Assembly (NCBI RefSeq): GCF_947500985.1
Contig: NZ_CANMTX010000003.1
Coordinates: forward strand, 62,001 to 126,000
Source: an uncultured Maribacter sp.
Lineage (GTDB): Bacteria > Bacteroidota > Bacteroidia > Flavobacteriales > Flavobacteriaceae
Length of the DNA stretch: 64,000 bases
Direction: 5' to 3'
In this document: positions 1-8,121 of the stretch, piece by piece
How the letters are laid out: each line of letters starts with the position of its first letter
Numbering within the stretch: the stretch's first letter is position 1
Position numbers and translations under genes: made by a program
The notes under the pieces: model-generated
Databases searched by the model: none
What the model saw: the letters and a program-made list of their open reading frames with translations, nothing else
What the model was told of the DNA's origin: nothing

Positions 1-181
1 TGTTAATTAATATTTAAGTTAACGCAATTCCGTAAAATTACGTAATATAGAACGCATTTAAAATTAAATAAGTATGATTAGCTACTTTTTCTCAAAAGAT
101 GCAGAAAGTGCGTAGATATCAAACAATAATGATAGCCATTTTGTTTAATTCTTTAGAAAAATGTAGAAAAGTGGTTGATTT

Positions 182-1135
182 TTAGAGTAACCTATCAATA
201 ATATCCTCTTCACTAATACCTTCTGCCTCTGCTTTGTAGTTTTTAATGATACGATGACGTAGTATACCTTTAACAACGGCATGTACATCTTCTATGTCTG
301 GAGAGAACTTACCATGAATGGCAGCATTTGCCTTTGCCCCTAAAATTAGATTTTGAGATGCTCTTGGTCCTGCTCCCCAATCTAAATATTGTTTTACGTA
401 ATCTGAGGCTGAGTCTAAGTTAGGTCTTGTACTATTTACCAATTTTACCGCATACTCGACAACATTATCTGCAACTGGTATTCTACGAACCAAGTCTTGA
501 ATAGCAATAATATCTTGTGAATTAAATAATGGGTTAACCACTTGCTTTCTATCTGCAGTCGTATTTTTAACCACTTGAATTTCTTCGGCTATAGATGGGT
601 ATTTTAACTCTATAGCGAACATGAAACGATCTAATTGCGCTTCAGGCAAAGGGTAAGTCCCCTCCTGCTCAATTGGGTTTTGCGTTGCCAATACAAAATA
701 TGGTAAATCTAATTTATGTTGATGACCAGCAATGGTTACCGCGCGTTCTTGCATAGCTTCTAAAAGAGCTGCTTGAGTTTTAGGCGGAGTCCTATTGATC
801 TCATCTGCCAAAACAATATTTGAAAATATAGGCCCTTTTATAAACTTAAAGTTTCTGTTCTGGTCCAATACTTCGCTACCAAGAATATCACTTGGCATTA
901 AATCTGGTGTAAATTGTATTCTCTTAAAGTCAAGACCTATGGCTTGGGCAATGGTATTCACCATTAATGTTTTTGCCAAACCTGGCACGCCGATCAACAA
1001 TGAGTGACCACCTGTGTAAATAGAAAGCAGAATCTGTTCAATAACCTCATCTTGACCTACAATGATCTTGGCTATTTCCTTTTTAAGCTCAGCATGTTTT
1101 ACTACTAGGCGTTCTATTGCTGCAACGTCTGACAT
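182..1135 (-). CDS. moxR: MoxR-family AAA+ ATPase
   Basis: A MoxR-type AAA+ ATPase of 317 residues, the usual length. It has a Walker A motif GVPGLAKT at residues 49-56, a Walker B segment LADEINR near 110 and the family signature region TQNPIEQEGTYPLPEAQLDRF. MoxR proteins act as chaperone-like ATPases that help assemble or activate partner proteins, often von Willebrand factor A proteins encoded next to a DUF58 gene; such partners would lie beyond the left edge. It begins 4 bp after the SurA-like gene on the same strand, so it is probably the third gene of a three-gene operon with two envelope folding factors. The family call is secure; the client is unknown. Confidence 0.93.
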   Translation of the reverse strand: MSDVAAIERLVVKHAELKKEIAKIIVGQDEVIEQILLSIYTGGHSLLIGVPGLAKTLMVNTIAQAIGLDFKRIQFTPDLMPSDILGSEVLDQNRNFKFIKGPIFSNIVLADEINRTPPKTQAALLEAMQERAVTIAGHQHKLDLPYFVLATQNPIEQEGTYPLPEAQLDRFMFAIELKYPSIAEEIQVVKNTTADRKQVVNPLFNSQDIIAIQDLVRRIPVADNVVEYAVKLVNSTRPNLDSASDYVKQYLDWGAGPRASQNLILGAKANAAIHGKFSPDIEDVHAVVKGILRHRIIKNYKAEAEGISEEDIIDRLL

Positions 1136-1139
1136 ATAT

Positions 1140-2603
1140 TTATTCTTTTACCCAGTTATTAGCGAACTCACAATCTTTGTTCTCATCGTTAACACTAATA
1201 TAGGTATCTTCTATATGCTCATCCATCCATTTTTTAATGGCGTTATATTTCTTTTCAGTAAGTGCTAATTCTTGAATTTTTGTATAATCTTTAGAGAAAT
1301 CGGCAACATGCTCATCATACCTGTTGGTGATTTTCAAAATTTTATATTTCGGTGCCCCACCTCTTGGATCTTCTTCTAATACAGGGTAAGTAATTTCATT
1401 ATCCTTCAAGTTCTGAACTTGGTTGTACAACATAGGATCCATTTTAGTCAACTCAAATTTAGAATCAAAGTTTATAGGGTTACGCAGTAAACCACCATCA
1501 AATTTCGTTTCCTTCTCATCAGAGAAATTTAAAGCTGCCTCTGCAAAAGTAAATTCTTCACTAATAATTTTCTTACGAATACTATCCAACTCCGCTTTCG
1601 CTTCATCCAATACATTTTGCGATATTTCTGGTATAACCAAAATGTGTCTTAAATCTAGCTCTTGCCCTCTAATCTTTTCGATATAAATTATATGGTAACC
1701 AAAAGCACTTTCAAATGGCTCAGAAACTTCACCTTCTCTTAAGCTAAAAGCGACATCTTTAAACTTCTTATCAAAACCGGTATCTTTCGTAATACTATAA
1801 AACCCTCCTTTTGACTTAGAACCGGGATCTTGAGAATATAAAATAGCCTTTACACTAAAGCTAGAATCATTATCATCAACATCTGCCTTAATCTGATTCA
1901 ACTTATCTATAACCTTTTGCTTTTCTTCTTCAGATGGTTTTGGCTCTTTTGTAATTTGTGCAATTTCTAACTCAGCACCAAATACCGGGCGCTCATCTTC
2001 AGGAATCCTATTAAAGAACTGACGAACCTCTTCAGGTGTAATTTCAATCTCTTTAATAATGTCTTGTTGCATACGCTCAGATAGCATACGCAGTTTATTA
2101 ATCTTATAAAGTTCTTCTCTAAAACTAGCTTCGTCGGTTTTCTTATAGTACTTCAAAACCTTGTCCATTGAACCAATTTGTTGTACCAAAGATTGTAATT
2201 GTCGATCACCAGTAGCGTTTACCTCATCATCTGAAACCAAGATACTATCTTGAACTGCCTGGTTAGCGTATAAACGATCTTCCATCAACTTACCTAAAAG
2301 TCCGCAATGGGTAATATCTTCTGTAGATGCACCTTGACTTTTAAGGTCAATAAGTGTTTTTTCAATATCAGAATCTAAGATTACATAATCGCCAACAACT
2401 GCTGCTATACCATCTAGTTTAATTCTATTGAAATTAATTGATGAGTCTTTCTTTACTGGAGCTACTTCTGCTATATCTTCAATTGGTTCAGCTTCATTAG
2501 CCGAAACACTTGGTATAGAATCTTGCGCTGTTGCAATACCTGAGAACAGTAAAACTGCGCCTATGTAAATACTATTTTTTGTTTTCGAAAACTTCAAATT
2601 CAT
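1140..2603 (-). CDS. SurA-like periplasmic peptidyl-prolyl isomerase
   Basis: A secreted PPIase/chaperone. The preferred start is the ATG at 2603, which opens a signal peptide of about 26 residues ending ATA-QD; the longer reading adds six residues before it. A SurA-type N-terminal domain (GLAAVVGDYVILDSDIE-like segment) is followed by two parvulin-type regions, the second with the typical strand DLRHILV. SurA proteins escort outer-membrane proteins through the periplasm. The gene overlaps the end of the upstream lipoprotein PPIase gene by 32 bp and is followed at once by moxR. The N-terminus carries a variable acidic linker. The family is well supported; which parvulin domain is catalytic cannot be told by eye. 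Confidence 0.9.
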   Translation of the reverse strand: MNLKFSKTKNSIYIGAVLLFSGIATAQDSIPSVSANEAEPIEDIAEVAPVKKDSSINFNRIKLDGIAAVVGDYVILDSDIEKTLIDLKSQGASTEDITHCGLLGKLMEDRLYANQAVQDSILVSDDEVNATGDRQLQSLVQQIGSMDKVLKYYKKTDEASFREELYKINKLRMLSERMQQDIIKEIEITPEEVRQFFNRIPEDERPVFGAELEIAQITKEPKPSEEEKQKVIDKLNQIKADVDDNDSSFSVKAILYSQDPGSKSKGGFYSITKDTGFDKKFKDVAFSLREGEVSEPFESAFGYHIIYIEKIRGQELDLRHILVIPEISQNVLDEAKAELDSIRKKIISEEFTFAEAALNFSDEKETKFDGGLLRNPINFDSKFELTKMDPMLYNQVQNLKDNEITYPVLEEDPRGGAPKYKILKITNRYDEHVADFSKDYTKIQELALTEKKYNAIKKWMDEHIEDTYISVNDENKDCEFANNWVKE

Positions 2604-3453
2604 TATCCTTGATTGCTTCATCTAGTAATTCAGTTTCTAATTTGCGCAGGTAATCCATTTTTCTACGACTCAATAATACTTGTTCAATTGTAGGCTTAAT
2701 AAAGGACAAAGGTGCTATGTCGTTAACATCTTTGGTTTCCTCTATTTTTCCCAAATATACCCCGATTGAATCCTCCAATTCAAAAAATTGTGAATTTTTT
2801 AAGTACTTATTGGCATTGTCTGCCGTTATCGGAGGTATTTCTTCAAATATTCTATTGTAACGCACCCAAATAGAATCATTAAAATTCAATTTAGTAAACT
2901 GAACGCCAATAGAATCTAAATATCGAATGTCATCTTTTTTAAATCTTTTTAATCGCTTACCGACCTCATCTTGATCTAAAAAACCTTTCGGCAGAGCCAC
3001 AAAACGTATTCTTGCAATTCTTTCTTTCAGTTTAAAATTCTCTTTGGCATTGTCGTAAAACGTATTTAATTGCTCATCTGTAATAACTGAATCGGTTGCC
3101 TGCGCTACCAAAGCCTCTTTATAGACACTCGTGTACAATTCAGTTCTATAATCATCTACCAAGGCATTATATTCTGCCAGTTTTTCTTCAGATAAATTAA
3201 TCTTAGCCTTTGATAACAACAATTGCTTAGATGCCCAATTGTTTATATAGTTGATAGCAAAAGAAGCACTATCGCCTTTGGTCATATTTTCAGTTAATAG
3301 CGGAGCTAAATCATCTTGATACAAAAAAGACTCCCCCACTCTAGCAATGACCTTTTTTTCTTCATCTTTCTTAAAAAGACCGTCGCATGAAATAAAGACA
3401 ATAGAAATTAGCCCTATAGTTACAATAGGATAAAATTTACGGAGTAAAAACAT
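2572..3453 (-). CDS. Lipoprotein, peptidyl-prolyl isomerase-like
   Basis: Predicted envelope lipoprotein: a short basic start (MFLLRK), a hydrophobic stretch and a lipobox ending in FISC followed by DG. The body is helical and charged and resembles the N-terminal chaperone half of SurA/PpiC proteins, but I see no convincing parvulin active-site strand, so it may be a non-catalytic chaperone. A much longer reading frame is open upstream, but a canonical flavobacterial promoter lies at 3476-3506 and would place the transcript start near 3469, leaving the ATG at 3453 as the best start. First gene of the operon with the SurA-like protein and MoxR. Confidence 0.78.
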   Translation of the reverse strand: MFLLRKFYPIVTIGLISIVFISCDGLFKKDEEKKVIARVGESFLYQDDLAPLLTENMTKGDSASFAINYINNWASKQLLLSKAKINLSEEKLAEYNALVDDYRTELYTSVYKEALVAQATDSVITDEQLNTFYDNAKENFKLKERIARIRFVALPKGFLDQDEVGKRLKRFKKDDIRYLDSIGVQFTKLNFNDSIWVRYNRIFEEIPPITADNANKYLKNSQFFELEDSIGVYLGKIEETKDVNDIAPLSFIKPTIEQVLLSRRKMDYLRKLETELLDEAIKDNEFEVFENKK

Positions 3454-3475
3454 TGATTTCTTAAAAAACATCGAG

Positions 3476-3506
3476 CAAAAATAGTAATAACCAAATCGTG
3501 TGCAAA
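3476..3506 (-). promoter_or_regulatory. Bacteroidota-type promoter of the PPIase-moxR operon
   Basis: Read on the minus strand, TTTG (3503-3506) is followed by a 19-bp spacer and TATTTTTG (3476-3483). This is an exact match to the flavobacterial consensus TTTG-N19-TAnnTTTG at -33/-7. It lies about 23 bp upstream of the chosen start codon at 3453 and argues against the longer open frame. Confidence 0.65.
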
Positions 3507-3678
3507 TACTTAATGATTTACTTAACACGTTTTTAGGGCTTACAAGATATAACAAATAGCTAATAATCAATTAAAAATAGCAGTTCACAGAATAGTAATG
3601 TCATTGGAAACTGGTTATTACCTGCCATTTTTTAGGTAAATTTGCCTACCTATTTTTATAATCTAACACTACATATTC

Positions 3679-3918
3679 TTGAACCGACAGATAAAACTTA
3701 TATGGGATTTTAGAGGTCCTGCAGCATTAAAAACGGCAGAACATCATGTTAAGCACCTAAATGAATTCATCGCTTCTGAGAAAACTGCTTTGAATATTAC
3801 AGGTTTTAAAGAACTAAATGATATGTACAGCATTGCATTTATGGTTGTTGAAGAAAAAGAGATGATTACAGTCAGAGATTTATTGAAACCTCATCGTGGC
3901 GAAGTCTACACTCCATAA
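3679..3918 (+). CDS. Conserved hypothetical small protein (TTG start)
   Basis: A 79-residue soluble protein with no signal peptide or membrane segment that I do not recognise. It opens with a strand-like IKLIWDFRG and a helical His-rich stretch (AEHHVKHLNEFI), then an alternating hydrophobic segment (YSIAFMVVEE) and a basic end. The pattern would fit a small ferredoxin-like alpha/beta fold, which is inference only. No in-frame ATG occurs near the front, so the TTG at 3679 is the likely start. A -7-type element TAAATTTG lies at 3637-3644. It precedes the serine hydrolase gene by 15 bp and may be co-transcribed with it. Confidence 0.6.
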   Translation: MNRQIKLIWDFRGPAALKTAEHHVKHLNEFIASEKTALNITGFKELNDMYSIAFMVVEEKEMITVRDLLKPHRGEVYTP

Positions 3919-3933
3919 AACCAACATAGTAAC

Positions 3934-5061
3934 ATGAAGCATTTTCTTCTTTACATATGTTGTGTTCTATTATTTTCTTGCACTCAAGAAAAGCAGAATT
4001 TAAATTTTCTTGAGGTTGCACTATCTTCTGATGACCCAAAAATAAAAAGGGTAATGGATAGCGTTGAAAACTATCAAGTACAAATTAGATACACACAAAT
4101 TGATAGAAGAAATGATAGCATCATTTTTACCGACTATGATTTTCAGGTAAACGACAGCACGTATTTTTATCCTGCAAGCACGGTTAAATTCCCAACTGCC
4201 CTATTGGCTTTAGAAAAGCTCAACCAAATAGATAGCTTAACTATAGATACTAAATATTACATAGAAGGTGATACTATTGAAAGTACGGTTGCCAAAGATG
4301 TATCTGAAATTTTTGTTGTTAGCGATAATTTAGCAAACAATAGATTGGTGGAGTTCTTAGGATTTAAAGCCATCAATGAAAATTTAAGTAATAAAGAGAT
4401 ATCACCTGTTAGAATTAGCCATCGGTTAGGATATCATTCAGATGACTTAAGAACCAAACCCTTAATCATTTACTTAAACGATTCAACAACGGGCATCACG
4501 AAGTCTTTACTAAACAAAACACCTAAGAAGTTAGAACTATTAGACATTGAAAAGGGCATAGGTTATTATGAAGGTGATGAGCTAATTGAAGAACCATTTG
4601 ATTTTAGCCTAAAAAACTACTATCCTGTTTCATCGCAACACAAGCTATTAAAACGAGTACTATTTCCAGAAAACTTTAAGGCTTCAGAACGTTTTGATAT
4701 TAGTAACGAACAAAGAGCACATTTGTTAAAAGCGATGCATACCGTACCTCAAAAAGTTGGTTATGACCCAACAACATATTACGATGGCTATTGTAAGTTT
4801 TTCATGTATGGCGATACTAAGAAAGACATACCCGAGCATATTGAAATTTATAATAAAGTAGGATTTGCCTATGGTACGCTAACCGATTGCGCATATATAA
4901 AAGACACAGAAAAGAATATCGACTTTCTTTTAACTGCAACAATTTTAGTAAACAAAGATGGTATCTTTAATGACGACGCTTATGAGTACGACGAAATCGG
5001 AATTCCGTTTTTAGCGCAATTAGGACGAGAGATATACCAACAAGAAGTGAATCGAAAATAA
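3934..5061 (+). CDS. Serine hydrolase lipoprotein (class A beta-lactamase-like)
   Basis: A lipoprotein (LLFSC, Cys16) with the fold signature of the beta-lactamase/DD-peptidase superfamily: SxxK as S82-TV-K85, SDN at 130-132, and a late K-x-G (NKVGFAYGT) in the position of the KTG box. The match is to the beta-lactamase2 (PF13354) type family. At 375 residues it is longer than a secreted class A beta-lactamase and carries a tethering N-terminus, so a cell-wall or peptide hydrolase role in the envelope is as likely as antibiotic hydrolysis. The next gene, rluF, begins 22 bp downstream. Family sure; substrate unknown. Confidence 0.82.
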   Translation: MKHFLLYICCVLLFSCTQEKQNLNFLEVALSSDDPKIKRVMDSVENYQVQIRYTQIDRRNDSIIFTDYDFQVNDSTYFYPASTVKFPTALLALEKLNQIDSLTIDTKYYIEGDTIESTVAKDVSEIFVVSDNLANNRLVEFLGFKAINENLSNKEISPVRISHRLGYHSDDLRTKPLIIYLNDSTTGITKSLLNKTPKKLELLDIEKGIGYYEGDELIEEPFDFSLKNYYPVSSQHKLLKRVLFPENFKASERFDISNEQRAHLLKAMHTVPQKVGYDPTTYYDGYCKFFMYGDTKKDIPEHIEIYNKVGFAYGTLTDCAYIKDTEKNIDFLLTATILVNKDGIFNDDAYEYDEIGIPFLAQLGREIYQQEVNRK

Positions 5062-5083
5062 CATTAGAAATAGCAAGCTGACT

Positions 5084-5827
5084 ATGCAAGACAATGCCAA
5101 TAAAACTAGAATAAACAAATACCTCAGCGAAGCTGGTTATTGCTCACGTAGGGCTGCAGATAAACTTATTGACCAAGGTAGAGTTACTATTAATGGAGTA
5201 GTTCCAGAAATGGGTACTAAAATTTCAGCTGGCGATGTTGTAAAAGTTGATGGCGAATTAATAAAAGAATCAAAAGGAAAATCTACCTATTTGGCATTCA
5301 ATAAACCTATAGGCATTGTTTGTACCACAGACACCGGAGTTGAAAAAGATAACATTATAGATTACATTAACTACCCGAAACGTATTTTCCCTATTGGTAG
5401 ATTAGATAAACCAAGTGAAGGACTCATTTTCTTAACTGATGATGGAGATATTGTAAACAAGATACTTCGCGCTCGTAACAACCACGAAAAAGAATATTTG
5501 GTAACGGTAGACAAACCTATTACGATAGATTTTTTAAATAGAATGCGAAGAGGAATTCCTGTTCTAGACCAAGTAACTAGAGAATGTGAAGTTTTTGAAG
5601 TAAGTACATATCAATTCAGAATCATTCTTACTCAAGGTCTTAACCGACAAATTCGTAGAATGTGCGAATATTTAGATTATAGAGTTAAGAAATTGAAACG
5701 TATTAGAATCATGAATGTTAAGTTAGATGTACCCGTTGGTAAATGGAGAGATTTAACCGAAGAAGAATTGAAAGAAATAAATAGATTAGTGAGTACGTCT
5801 TCAAAAACATTTGATGGCAATAAATAA
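5084..5827 (+). CDS. rluF: 23S rRNA pseudouridine(2604) synthase, RluF-type
   Basis: Pseudouridine synthase of the RsuA/RluB/E/F family, 247 residues. An N-terminal S4 RNA-binding domain (about 8-60, INKYLSEAGYCSRRAAD) precedes the catalytic domain. The active-site motif GRLDK places the catalytic aspartate at 108, and the C-terminal QGLNRQIRRMCEYL is typical. Blocks around it (FPIGRLDKPSEGLIFLT, VNKILRARNNHEKEYLVTVDKPIT, RTIMNV-like) match RluF, which modifies U2604 in the peptidyl-transferase region of 23S rRNA in E. coli, better than RluB or RluE. The target in this organism is inferred from that similarity. Confidence 0.88.
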   Translation: MQDNANKTRINKYLSEAGYCSRRAADKLIDQGRVTINGVVPEMGTKISAGDVVKVDGELIKESKGKSTYLAFNKPIGIVCTTDTGVEKDNIIDYINYPKRIFPIGRLDKPSEGLIFLTDDGDIVNKILRARNNHEKEYLVTVDKPITIDFLNRMRRGIPVLDQVTRECEVFEVSTYQFRIILTQGLNRQIRRMCEYLDYRVKKLKRIRIMNVKLDVPVGKWRDLTEEELKEINRLVSTSSKTFDGNK

Positions 5828-5924
5828 TATATCTAAATTTCTTCATTTACAGCTGTAACGATTTAACAGAAATTATCGCAGTAATTCTTTATAAATCACT
5901 ATCTTAAAAAGAAAAGCTAACATC

Positions 5925-7238
5925 ATGTTACAAGAGAACATTTTTTCAACAAGACATTATTCTGTCAAGTATCTATTGGTATTTCTTCTTTTCGTAGGAA
6001 TCGGAGTCGACACCATGTTCGCACAAACTACTAATTACACTGAATTTGCAGGTGAAGTTTTAGACGCTGACAGCAAGAAACCATTAATATTTGCTACCCT
6101 TACAGTAGACAACACCAATGTTACCACCATCACCAACTCTGAAGGTCAATTTTCTTTGAAAGTCCCCAATGAGTATAAAGAAAACAAACTAACAATTGCT
6201 TTTTTAGGATATAAAACAAAGCAAATTGCCATTGCCGAATTAGAGTTGAAGAAGAACAAAATCTTCATGAATGAATTTGTCATGGCTCTATCAGAAGCTA
6301 GTATTGACGCCCCTAATGATGCAGAAGCACTGGTAAAAGAGACTTTAAACAAAAAAGGTGACAACTACCTAAATGAAAGTACGGTAATGACTGCGTTTTA
6401 CAGAGAAACTATTAAAAAAAGAAGAACCAATGTAAGCCTATCTGAAGCTGTAGTAAATATTTACAAAACTCCCTATTCATCTAAAAAGACTGATGCCTTA
6501 GAACTTTACAAGGCAAGAAAAAGTACCGACTACACTAAATTAGATACCGTAGCATTAAAACTACAAGGTGGTCCGTTCAATACGTTGTTCGTAGATATGA
6601 TAAAATACCCTAATTACATTTTTACTCCTGAGACATTAGCCTATTACGATTTTTCTTTTGACACCTCTACACGTGTAAATGACCAATTAATATATGTTAT
6701 CGATTTTAAGCAAAAGCCTGAAATAATCGACCCTTTATATTTCGGCAAGTTATATATAGATGCTGAAAACAAGATTTTGACCAGTGCTATTTACTCGCTT
6801 AACATTACCGATAAGAGATTGGCTTCTCAAATGTTTGTACGAAGAAAGCCTAAGAATGCTGAAGTATGGCCTACAGAAGTATCTTATCGCGTAGATTATA
6901 GAGAAAAAAATGGTAAATGGTATTACGGCTATAGTAATGTATTATTAGAATTTAAAATCAATTGGGATAAGCGATTGTTCAACTCAGTATATAGCATGAA
7001 CTGCGAAATGGCCATTACCGATTGGGAAAAGAATACTGACAATGCCTTCCCAAAATATAAAGATAGAATGAAGTCTTCTATTATATTAAGTGACGAAGCC
7101 ATCGGTTTTTCTGATCCAGATTTCTGGGGAGAATACAATATCATAGAACCAGAAAAATCTATAGAATCTGCCATCAAAAAAATACAAAGACAATTACGAA
7201 AAGATAAAACTATCAATGGCGGTACTGCTGCACGCTAA
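5925..7238 (+). CDS. Secreted carboxypeptidase-regulatory-domain protein
   Basis: A 437-residue exported protein. A signal peptide ends near MFAQTT (about residue 34), followed by a carboxypeptidase D regulatory-like beta-sandwich (EFAGEVLDADSKKPLIFATLTV through the GYKTKQI strand, about 38-115), the domain found in front of TonB-dependent receptors. The remaining ~300 residues are a conserved Bacteroidota region without a plug or barrel, so this is not itself a SusC-type receptor. The start could be at either of two upstream methionines; the annotated one leaves a rather long n-region. A strong terminator follows at 7271-7312. Function unknown; probably an envelope or outer-membrane accessory protein. 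Confidence 0.75.
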   Translation: MLQENIFSTRHYSVKYLLVFLLFVGIGVDTMFAQTTNYTEFAGEVLDADSKKPLIFATLTVDNTNVTTITNSEGQFSLKVPNEYKENKLTIAFLGYKTKQIAIAELELKKNKIFMNEFVMALSEASIDAPNDAEALVKETLNKKGDNYLNESTVMTAFYRETIKKRRTNVSLSEAVVNIYKTPYSSKKTDALELYKARKSTDYTKLDTVALKLQGGPFNTLFVDMIKYPNYIFTPETLAYYDFSFDTSTRVNDQLIYVIDFKQKPEIIDPLYFGKLYIDAENKILTSAIYSLNITDKRLASQMFVRRKPKNAEVWPTEVSYRVDYREKNGKWYYGYSNVLLEFKINWDKRLFNSVYSMNCEMAITDWEKNTDNAFPKYKDRMKSSIILSDEAIGFSDPDFWGEYNIIEPEKSIESAIKKIQRQLRKDKTINGGTAAR

Positions 7239-7270
7239 AAAATTTTTAGAGCTTTAAGTAGTGTTTAGAA

Positions 7271-7312
7271 AAATCCCTTTGCTATTCTAGTATTAGAATT
7301 ACAAAGGGATTT
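7271..7312. terminator. Bidirectional rho-independent terminator
   Basis: A long hairpin: an 11-bp stem (7271-7281 with 7302-7312) continued by a second inner stem (ATTCTA with TAGAAT) and followed by a T-rich run on the plus strand. It sits between the converging carboxypeptidase-regulatory-domain gene and the fasciclin gene. Confidence 0.8.
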
Positions 7313-7335
7313 TTATTTTCAATAGTATGTTTTAA

Positions 7336-7848
7336 TTACTTTGGCATTACCACACCATCTATAGCGTGAATAACTCCGTTGCTAGCAGCAACATCAGCCA
7401 TTACTACAGTTGCCATATTTCCTTTTTCGTCTTTCAACATTACTTTATCACCATTTAATGATAAAACAATTGTACCACCTTGCACGGTTTTCACATCGAA
7501 AGAACCGTTGTTATCTGTAATTGCTTTGATAACGTCTGCAGCCATATACTTACCAGATACTACATGATACGTTAACAAACCGCTCAAAGCATCTTTACTG
7601 CTTGGCTCTAATAAAGATTCAACTGTACCGGCAGGCAAAGCATCAAATGCACTGTTCACAGGAGCAAAAACTGTAAAAGGACCTTCACTACTTAATGTTT
7701 CTACCAAATCAGCCGCTGTAACCGCTGCCACTAAAGTTGAAAAATTTTCATTTCCTACTGCTACATCTACAATAGTTTCTGACTGCGCGTTAATATTCGT
7801 TACAAATAATGTAATTGCGCTTAATAATGTAATTTTTAAAATTTTCAT
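7336..7848 (-). CDS. Secreted fasciclin (FAS1) domain protein
   Basis: A single FAS1 domain protein of 170 residues. The preferred start is the ATG at 7848, giving a signal peptide of about 22 residues ending NINA-QS; the longer reading would put 16 extra residues before it. The FAS1 landmark FTVFAPVNSAFDALP (H1 region) and the YHVVSGKY (H2 region) are intact, and the domain ends with VIHAIDGVVMPK. FAS1 proteins mediate adhesion or polymer binding at the cell surface. No lipobox is visible, so it is expected in the periplasm or outside the cell. It stands alone, flanked by terminators. Confidence 0.92.
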   Translation of the reverse strand: MKILKITLLSAITLFVTNINAQSETIVDVAVGNENFSTLVAAVTAADLVETLSSEGPFTVFAPVNSAFDALPAGTVESLLEPSSKDALSGLLTYHVVSGKYMAADVIKAITDNNGSFDVKTVQGGTIVLSLNGDKVMLKDEKGNMATVVMADVAASNGVIHAIDGVVMPK

Positions 7849-8021
7849 AGTTCTTTTTTTTAGATTTCTGTAAAAGTATAACGGAACATCAAGCAATAGT
7901 CTTAAATTTTGTTTAAAATTTTAATAAAAAAATTAAACAAAATTTATTTAACTGTAATTCAATCAATTAAGAACTATAATAATTCAATAACTGTCAATTA
8001 ATCTAAAACTTGAAGCATAAA

Positions 8022-8069
8022 AAAAGTCTAGTATGAATAGAAAAAAATTTCTATTTACGCTAGACTTTT
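8022..8069 (-). terminator. Terminator downstream of recQ
   Basis: A 10-bp perfect outer stem (8022-8031 with 8060-8069) with an inner pairing of AATAGAAA-type sequence around 8037-8055. It lies 50 bp beyond the recQ stop codon and has a short T-run on the minus-strand side. Confidence 0.7.
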
Positions 8070-8121
8070 AAAAATTATACAATCAATAAACTTTCGCAGA
8101 ATATAACCTAACAGTATCCGT

